A stretch of 64,000 bases of DNA from Porticoccaceae bacterium LTM1 (GTDB taxonomy: Bacteria > Pseudomonadota > Gammaproteobacteria > Pseudomonadales > Porticoccaceae): NCBI GenBank assembly GCA_030252795.1, contig CP127080.1, positions 1,128,501-1,192,500 on the forward strand. The letters run 5' to 3'. The notes under the pieces were generated by a model that saw only the letters and a program-made list of their open reading frames with translations, was not told where the DNA came from and did not search any database. Positions 59,135 through 64,000 of the stretch are shown piece by piece. The position numbers were made by a program, and so were the translations under genes. Every line of letters starts with the position of its first letter. Position 1 is the first letter of the stretch.

Positions 59135-59617
59135 ATGAATGAACAGCAAACTGAATTGGCAGCGCAGCTCGGTCAGGCACTGAAACAGCGCGGCTGGCGA
59201 GTGACTTGCGCCGAGTCCTGTACCGGTGGGGGTGTTGCCGCGGCAATTACTGCCATTTCCGGCAGCTCCGACTGGTTTGACGCCGGTTTTGTAACTTACT
59301 CCAATGCCATGAAACAGCGGCTGTTGAAGGTGTCGGCAGACACCCTCAATTCTCTTGGCGCTGTCAGTCAGGCAGTGGTTGAGCAGATGGCAAATGGCGC
59401 GATAGAGCTTGCCGGTGCCAATATTGCTGTAGCAGTAAGCGGTATTGCCGGCCCCGATGGCGGATCGGCTGATAAACCGGTTGGCACAGTCTGGTTTGCC
59501 TGGGCAGGGCCGGATAGCCTGGTCACAAAATGCTGTCTTTTTTCAGGTGACAGGGCGGCAGTGCGGGAGCAAGCTGTGTCCGAGGCGCTGCGAGGGCTGT
59601 TGGCTCTTTGCTATTAA
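59135..59617 (+). CDS. pncC: Nicotinamide-nucleotide amidase, stand-alone CinA C-terminal domain
   Basis: 160 residues. Converts NMN to nicotinate mononucleotide for NAD recycling. Motifs: TCAESCTGGGVAAAITAISGSS, SNAMKQRLLKV, VSGIAGPDGGSADKPVGTVWFA. The longer CinA N-terminal domain is absent, as in E. coli PncC (YgaD). ATG at 59135; a TTG three codons upstream is less likely. It is immediately upstream of recA, as in most proteobacteria, with the recA LexA box starting 6 bp after its stop. Confidence 0.93.
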   Translation: MNEQQTELAAQLGQALKQRGWRVTCAESCTGGGVAAAITAISGSSDWFDAGFVTYSNAMKQRLLKVSADTLNSLGAVSQAVVEQMANGAIELAGANIAVAVSGIAGPDGGSADKPVGTVWFAWAGPDSLVTKCCLFSGDRAAVREQAVSEALRGLLALCY

Positions 59618-59622
59618 TTTTA

Positions 59623-59638
59623 CTGTATGGCTGTACAG
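59623..59638 (+). promoter_or_regulatory. LexA operator upstream of recA
   Basis: CTGTATGGCTGTACAG, a perfect CTGT-N8-ACAG SOS box. It overlaps the predicted -35 element, so LexA bound here would block RNA polymerase. Confidence 0.88.
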
Positions 59639-59660
59639 TTTGTTTTTTTTGGTTTATATT
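59632..59660 (+). promoter_or_regulatory. recA promoter
   Basis: TGTACA (59632-59637) as -35, 17-bp T-rich spacer, TATATT (59655-59660) as -10. The -35 lies within the LexA box. The leader would be about 85 nt. Confidence 0.7.
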
Positions 59661-59678
59661 GCACGAAATTCCACGTTA

Positions 59679-59694
59679 CTGATGATTTATACAG
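59679..59694 (+). promoter_or_regulatory. Possible second LexA box in the recA leader
   Basis: CTGATGATTTATACAG fits the minimal CTG-N10-CAG pattern and has an A/T-rich core, 56 bp after the first box. It is downstream of the predicted transcription start. Confidence 0.5.
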
Positions 59695-59751
59695 TTCTTT
59701 TCTGCGGTAGCGGGCGGCAATAAACAATATATAACGATGAGGTGAACACAG

Positions 59752-60789
59752 ATGGATGCGAATAAGGAAAAAGCGCTACAGGCCGCTTTAGCTCAGATTG
59801 ATCGTCAGTTTGGCAAGGGTACCGTAATGCGCATGGGTGAGCGTGAGCAGATGGCAATACCCAGCATTTCCACTGGTTCACTGGGTCTTGATGTGGCGCT
59901 AGGTATCGGCGGCTTGCCGAAAGGCCGTATTGTGGAGATCTATGGTCCGGAGTCCTCTGGTAAAACTACGTTGACCCTGTCAGTTATCGCTGAAGCCCAG
60001 AAGATGGGTGGTACCTGTGCATTTATCGACGCGGAGCACGCGCTGGATCCAATTTACGCTGGCAAGCTTGGCGTAAATGTTGATGACCTGATTCTGTCCC
60101 AGCCGGATACTGGTGAACAGGCGCTGGAAGTTACCGATATGCTGGTGCGTTCTGGTGCCATTGATGTTCTGGTTGTGGACTCGGTGGCCGCACTGACTCC
60201 AAAAGCAGAAATTGAGGGTGAGATGGGTGATCACCACGTCGGCCTTCAGGCTCGCCTGATGTCCCAGGCACTGCGCAAAATTACCGGTAACATCAAGAAT
60301 GCCAACTGCCTGGTGATCTTCATTAACCAGATTCGTATGAAGATCGGCGTGATGTTTGGCAACCCCGAAACGACTACCGGTGGTAACGCGCTCAAGTTCT
60401 ACTCTTCAGTTCGTCTCGATATTCGCCGCACCGGTGCAGTAAAAGAGGGCGACGAAGTACTCGGTAACGAGACTCGCGTGAAAGTGGTTAAGAACAAGGT
60501 GTCGCCGCCGTTCAAACAGAGTGAATTCCAGATTCTGTATGGTAAGGGTATTAACCGCCAGGGTGAGATTATCGATCTTGGTGTGAAGCTCGGTTTTGTC
60601 GATAAAGCCGGTGCATGGTACTCCTACGGTGGCACTAAAATTGGACAAGGCAAAAACAACGCCTGTGAATATCTGAGAGAAAACCCGGATATTGCCAAGG
60701 AGATCGAAGGCAAGGTTCGCGAAAAACTGCTGGACGCCGCGCCAAGCGCCAGCGAAGATCAGGAAGTTTATGAAGAGTCTGCTGAGTAA
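59752..60789 (+). CDS. recA: Recombinase RecA
   Basis: 345 residues. Forms the ssDNA filament for recombination and triggers LexA self-cleavage. Walker [25 protein letters not shown] signature, L2 loop [16 protein letters not shown] and acidic C-terminus ([11 protein letters not shown]). ATG at 59752 with GAGGTG upstream. Its own SOS operator and terminator are visible; recX follows, as usual. Confidence 0.98.
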   Translation: MDANKEKALQAALAQIDRQFGKGTVMRMGEREQMAIPSISTGSLGLDVALGIGGLPKGRIVEIYGPESSGKTTLTLSVIAEAQKMGGTCAFIDAEHALDPIYAGKLGVNVDDLILSQPDTGEQALEVTDMLVRSGAIDVLVVDSVAALTPKAEIEGEMGDHHVGLQARLMSQALRKITGNIKNANCLVIFINQIRMKIGVMFGNPETTTGGNALKFYSSVRLDIRRTGAVKEGDEVLGNETRVKVVKNKVSPPFKQSEFQILYGKGINRQGEIIDLGVKLGFVDKAGAWYSYGGTKIGQGKNNACEYLRENPDIAKEIEGKVREKLLDAAPSASEDQEVYEESAE

Positions 60790-60820
60790 GCAGGTGAGCT
60801 AGTGTTAATGGCCCCACAAA

Positions 60821-60844
60821 AGCCTCGCCTATGCGGGGCTTTTT
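60821..60844 (+). terminator. Terminator between recA and recX
   Basis: AGCCTCGC-ctat-GCGGGGCT (8-bp stem, one T-G) followed by TTTTTGT. Read-through here would explain low recX expression relative to recA. Confidence 0.82.
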
Positions 60845-60898
60845 GTCGTTAGGTATGCAGTAAAAAAGTCGTTGCCGAAGTGTTAATTGGGAATTGTC

Positions 60899-61354
60899 AT
60901 GGAAACCAGGGACGTCGATAAAGAGCGGAGTGAATTACGGTTTGCGGCGATGAACCTATTGGCTCGCCGTGAGCATAGTCGCCAGGAGCTGGAGCGAAAG
61001 TTGTCGGCACGCAGTTCAAATAACGCCTTGTTGGCCCAGGTCCTGGATCAACTAGCTGAGCAGGGTTTGCAGTCAGAGCAGCGTTTTGCTGAAGCATTTA
61101 TTCGCAGCCGCATTACCCGTGGGCAGGGGTTGTATCGAATTCAGCAGGAACTTCGTCAGCGTGGAGTGGCTGATTCTATTACCGGGGTGGCGCTGGAAGA
61201 GATAGAGATTGACTGGTTTGAGTTGGCGAAGGAAACTGCATTACGTCGTTTCGGAGAGATGCCGGCAAAAGACCCGAAAGAACGTGCCAAGCGAATGCGA
61301 TTCTTGCAATACCGCGGTTTTAGCAGTGATCAAATTCAGTATGCGATGTCATAA
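60899..61354 (+). CDS. recX: RecA regulatory protein RecX
   Basis: 151 residues, all helical. Caps RecA filaments and limits their growth. Three-helix repeats: AAMNLLARREHSRQELERKL, VLDQLAEQGLQSEQRFAEAFIRSR, GLYRIQQELRQRGV and the C-terminal RMRFLQYRGFSSDQIQYAM. ATG at 60899 with TGGGAA. It sits beyond the recA terminator, the classical arrangement. Confidence 0.94.
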   Translation: METRDVDKERSELRFAAMNLLARREHSRQELERKLSARSSNNALLAQVLDQLAEQGLQSEQRFAEAFIRSRITRGQGLYRIQQELRQRGVADSITGVALEEIEIDWFELAKETALRRFGEMPAKDPKERAKRMRFLQYRGFSSDQIQYAMS

Positions 61355-61433
61355 AATTGGTAAGAGTGAGGAGTAATTACTGATATAAGCAGTCTAACTG
61401 GTACCAAAAAGAAAATAATGGTGGCGGAGTCCA

Positions 61434-61859
61434 ATGGGAAAGATGCTGGTCAAAACGATTATGTTCGTGTCACTGTTGGGGAGTGGCAGCATGGTAGTCG
61501 CCGAAAAGCCGACATTTGACGACGCTATTGACCCCGCGGAGTGGGGGATACGAAATGGCTGTATCCACACCAACAGAATAAAGTCGATCAAGTTTGAAGA
61601 TGATCGCTTTGCTCTGGTTACAATACCCGGTGATAAAGTGATCATGCTGACCCTGAAAAGAAGATGCCCGGGGATCAGGTACAACGGATTTTCCTATACC
61701 GTCAGAAACGGTACACTCTGTGAAGGTTTTGACCACTTGACGGTATTGCGCACCGGTCTTAGCTGCCAAATCAAAAGTTTTACCCCTTATTTGCTGTTGG
61801 AATCACCTGATGATAATCAAGAAAAAGTCACGACAAGTGAGCCCTCTAAAGACAATTAA
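61434..61859 (+). CDS. Secreted DUF6491-family protein
   Basis: 141 residues. N-terminal signal peptide (MGKMLVKTIMFVSLLGSGSMVVA), then a domain with four cysteines spaced as in DUF6491: GCIHTNRIKSIK, LKRRCPGIRYNGF, NGTLCEGFDHLTVL and GLSCQIKSFTPY. These may form two disulfides in the periplasm. Function unknown. ATG at 61434 with GGCGGAG. Its 3' end overlaps the M23 gene by 50 bp, so the two are translationally linked. Confidence 0.75.
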   Translation: MGKMLVKTIMFVSLLGSGSMVVAEKPTFDDAIDPAEWGIRNGCIHTNRIKSIKFEDDRFALVTIPGDKVIMLTLKRRCPGIRYNGFSYTVRNGTLCEGFDHLTVLRTGLSCQIKSFTPYLLLESPDDNQEKVTTSEPSKDN

Positions 61860-62676
61860 CGGATTTACTACTGCAGTGGTCATTTCGTTATTGATGGTGG
61901 CCATGCCGTCACCCGCACAGACTCTCGAGTTAAAGGGTGAGAGTCGGCAGGGTGGATTGCTGGTTGGCAAGGTGCTGCCAGGGACTCAAGTCGAACTATC
62001 AGGTCGCTCTGTTCGTGTGAGTGACGAAGGTACCTTTGTTATCGGTCTCAATCGCGATGCGCCAGCAGAAATTGAGCTGGTTACACGATCAGCCGATGGT
62101 GAGCTCGAGACTCATAAAGTGGCTATTGCGGCGCGGGAATACAATATTCAACGCGTTGAGGGGGTACCACAACGTACCGTTAATCCACCGGAAGAGGCGC
62201 TGAAGAGGATTCGTGAAGAGTCCGCTATGGTGAAAAAAGCCCGTCAACTAGACGATAATCGCCTCGACTTCGGTCGCGGTTTCCGTTGGCCGATCGAAGG
62301 GTCTATTACCGGTGTTTACGGCAGTCAGAGGTTCTATAACGGCGAGCCGAAAAGCCCTCACTACGGCATTGATATCGCAGCCCCTAAAGGAGCCCCGGTC
62401 GTAGCGCCTGCAGCTGGGGTGGTGACCCTGGTCCATAAAGATATGTACTACTCAGGTGGCACGCTGATCATAGATCATGGTCATGGCGTATCGTCCACCT
62501 TTATCCACCTGAGTGAATCACTTGTGGCGGTAGGGCAGCGTGTGGAAGCTGGGGAAGTAGTTGCCAAAGTGGGTTCGACCGGCCGCTCGACCGGCCCGCA
62601 CCTGGACTGGCGAATGAACTGGTTCGAAGTGCGCATAGATCCCCAGCTGGTCATTGACGCATTTCCGGAGAAATAA
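61810..62676 (+). CDS. Periplasmic M23-family metallopeptidase
   Basis: 288 residues. A signal peptide (residues 1-36, ending SPAQ), a beta-rich domain (about 40-120) and a C-terminal LytM domain. Zinc ligands H184 and D188 in SPHYGIDIAAPKG and H233 in FIHLSES are present; the last motif is HLD (H264, D266) instead of the standard HxH. Likely a peptidoglycan endopeptidase. The ATG at 61810 with TTGGAA overlaps the DUF6491 gene; a GTG at 61837 would still leave a signal peptide. Confidence 0.85.
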   Translation: MIIKKKSRQVSPLKTINGFTTAVVISLLMVAMPSPAQTLELKGESRQGGLLVGKVLPGTQVELSGRSVRVSDEGTFVIGLNRDAPAEIELVTRSADGELETHKVAIAAREYNIQRVEGVPQRTVNPPEEALKRIREESAMVKKARQLDDNRLDFGRGFRWPIEGSITGVYGSQRFYNGEPKSPHYGIDIAAPKGAPVVAPAAGVVTLVHKDMYYSGGTLIIDHGHGVSSTFIHLSESLVAVGQRVEAGEVVAKVGSTGRSTGPHLDWRMNWFEVRIDPQLVIDAFPEK

Positions 62677-62698
62677 CCAGAAGCTTATTCATGGCTTA

Positions 62699-62800
62699 GC
62701 GAGAGCAGGTAAAGCAAGGCTAAATGGGCGAAAAGGCGGAATTTACTTGAAGTAAATGAGCATTTTGAGCCACTTTTTAACGCCGTATTACCAAGCGCAG
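62699..62800. repeat. Hairpin element related to 223-365
   Basis: It starts GCGAGAGCA and has a CGGAATTTAC-ttga-AGTAAATGAG centre (62737-62760), matching the pattern CGGA-N-T-N-TA-N6-TA-N-ATGAG of the oadG-oadA element on the minus strand. It fills the spacer downstream of the M23 gene. Confidence 0.5.
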
Positions 62801-62945
62801 TAGTTATGCAGTAACTTCTATCCATTCATACTGCCGCCTGACGTGGTGTTGGGTGGCAGATTCCCGTAAAATTATCGATTGCATCCCTTCAGTACATGGT
62901 GGATTCCATGTGCCCACGGGTTAATTCTTTCTCAGGGCAGATGTC

Positions 62946-63137
62946 ATGGACAAAAAACTTCTCAGCATTCTGGTGTGTCCGGTAACCAAGGCACCTTTGG
63001 AGTACGACCGGGAGAATCAGGAGCTGGTTTGCCGGGCGAGTGGTCTGGCATATCCGATACGCGATGGTATTCCGGTGATGCTGGAGTCAGAGGCGCGTCA
63101 GTTAAGTGCAGACGAAAAGCTTCATTCACACTCTTGA
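62946..63137 (+). CDS. Trm112/YcaR-family small zinc-ribbon-like protein
   Basis: 63 residues. [21 protein letters not shown] and [21 protein letters not shown] match the UPF0434/YcaR family. Two cysteines remain (C11, C29) of the usual four, so the zinc site may be incomplete, as in other bacterial YcaR proteins. YcaR is usually next to kdsB or lpxK; here it precedes a HIT protein. The role is not established. ATG at 62946. Confidence 0.85.
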   Translation: MDKKLLSILVCPVTKAPLEYDRENQELVCRASGLAYPIRDGIPVMLESEARQLSADEKLHSHS

Positions 63138-63160
63138 ATTGACAGTTAGAAGGAATCACG

Positions 63161-63511
63161 ATGTCTGAGCCAACGCTGTTTACCAGAATTATTGACCGCG
63201 AAATCCCGGCAGATATTGTTTACGAAGATGAGCATTGTATTGCCATCAGGGATATTGCTCCCAAGGCACCAACACACCTGCTGGTTATTCCCAAAAAGCC
63301 AATTCCGCGCCTGATTGATGCAACTGAAGAAGACAAGGCGCTACTTGGCCACCTGATGCTGGCAGCAGCAGAGATTGCCCGTCAGGCGGGTGTGGGTGAA
63401 GCCTTTCGGTTGATCGCCAATAACGGTGCCGGTGCCGGGCAAACAGTATTTCATCTGCATTTGCATATACTGGGCAACAAAGAATTCAGTGAAAGTCATC
63501 TTGGCTTTTAA
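63161..63511 (+). CDS. hinT: HIT-family nucleotide hydrolase (HinT-like)
   Basis: 116 residues. HIT proteins hydrolyse nucleoside phosphoramidates and aminoacyl-adenylates. N-terminal TLFTRIIDREIPADIVYED, APTHLLVIPKKPI, and the HIT triad GQTVFHLHLHILG. A possible link with the next gene alaS is the removal of aminoacyl-AMP, but that is inference. ATG at 63161 with AGAAGGAA. Confidence 0.92.
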   Translation: MSEPTLFTRIIDREIPADIVYEDEHCIAIRDIAPKAPTHLLVIPKKPIPRLIDATEEDKALLGHLMLAAAEIARQAGVGEAFRLIANNGAGAGQTVFHLHLHILGNKEFSESHLGF

Positions 63512-63557
63512 CCATTTTATAAACGGATGACCGCTCAGGCGGACCAGGAACTATTGA

Positions 63558-64000
<443 letters not shown>

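Overview
The window is an ordinary stretch of gammaproteobacterial chromosome. The gene order dapC-glnD-map-rpsB-tsf-pyrH-frr-uppS-cdsA-dxr-rseP-bamA-skp-lpxD-fabZ-lpxA-lpxB-rnhB-dnaE-accA-tilS-pyrG-kdsA-eno-ftsB-ispD-ispF-truD-pcm-nlpD-rpoS, followed by fdxA-mutS and cinA-recA-recX-alaS, is the layout seen in Pseudomonadales and Cellvibrionales-type marine bacteria. The long DapD, the Na+-pumping oxaloacetate decarboxylase and the osmolyte-type catabolic genes fit a marine heterotroph. The species cannot be fixed from sequence alone. No tRNA, rRNA, CRISPR array, IS transposase or prophage gene was found.

Layout. 1-3450: oadG (cut by the left edge), oadA and oadB, interrupted by a hairpin element and closed by a bidirectional terminator. 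3521-9765 (minus strand): a catabolic cluster, EamA transporter, M20 amidohydrolase, EctB-like aminotransferase, DoeA/EutD-like M24 hydrolase and YneI-like aldehyde dehydrogenase. It resembles ectoine degradation but with substituted parts, and it is the most promising candidate here for an undescribed variant pathway. 9798-13582 (minus): dapE, dps, dapD and a YffB/ArsC-like protein, with a 640-bp gene-free stretch holding structured palindromic repeats. 14226-15682: sixA and a CHAD protein. 15694-21037 (minus): nth, dapC, glnD, map. 21250-28958: translation and lipid genes from rpsB to rseP. 28979-35638: outer-membrane biogenesis and lipid A (bamA, skp, lpxD, fabZ, lpxA, lpxB). 35631-43744: rnhB, an A/T-rich orphan FtsX-type permease, dnaE, accA. 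44172-55879: tilS, pyrG, kdsA, eno, ftsB, ispD, ispF, truD, pcm, popT (DUF368), nlpD, rpoS. 55995-58977 (minus): fdxA, mutS. 59135-64000: pncC, recA (with LexA boxes), recX, a DUF6491 protein, an M23 peptidase, a Trm112-like protein, a HIT protein and the start of alaS.

How the genes fit together. Most of the window serves cell-envelope precursor supply (undecaprenol: uppS, dxr, ispD, ispF, popT; lipid A and KDO: lpx genes, fabZ, kdsA; DAP: dapC, dapD, dapE), translation (rpsB, tsf, frr, map, tilS, truD, alaS) and DNA replication and repair (dnaE, mutS, recA, recX, nth, rnhB). The minus-strand cluster at 3.5-9.8 kb is the accessory part. Much of the remaining novelty lies in gene-free spacers: at least seven families of palindromic elements occur here, one of which shows paired compensatory base changes between copies.
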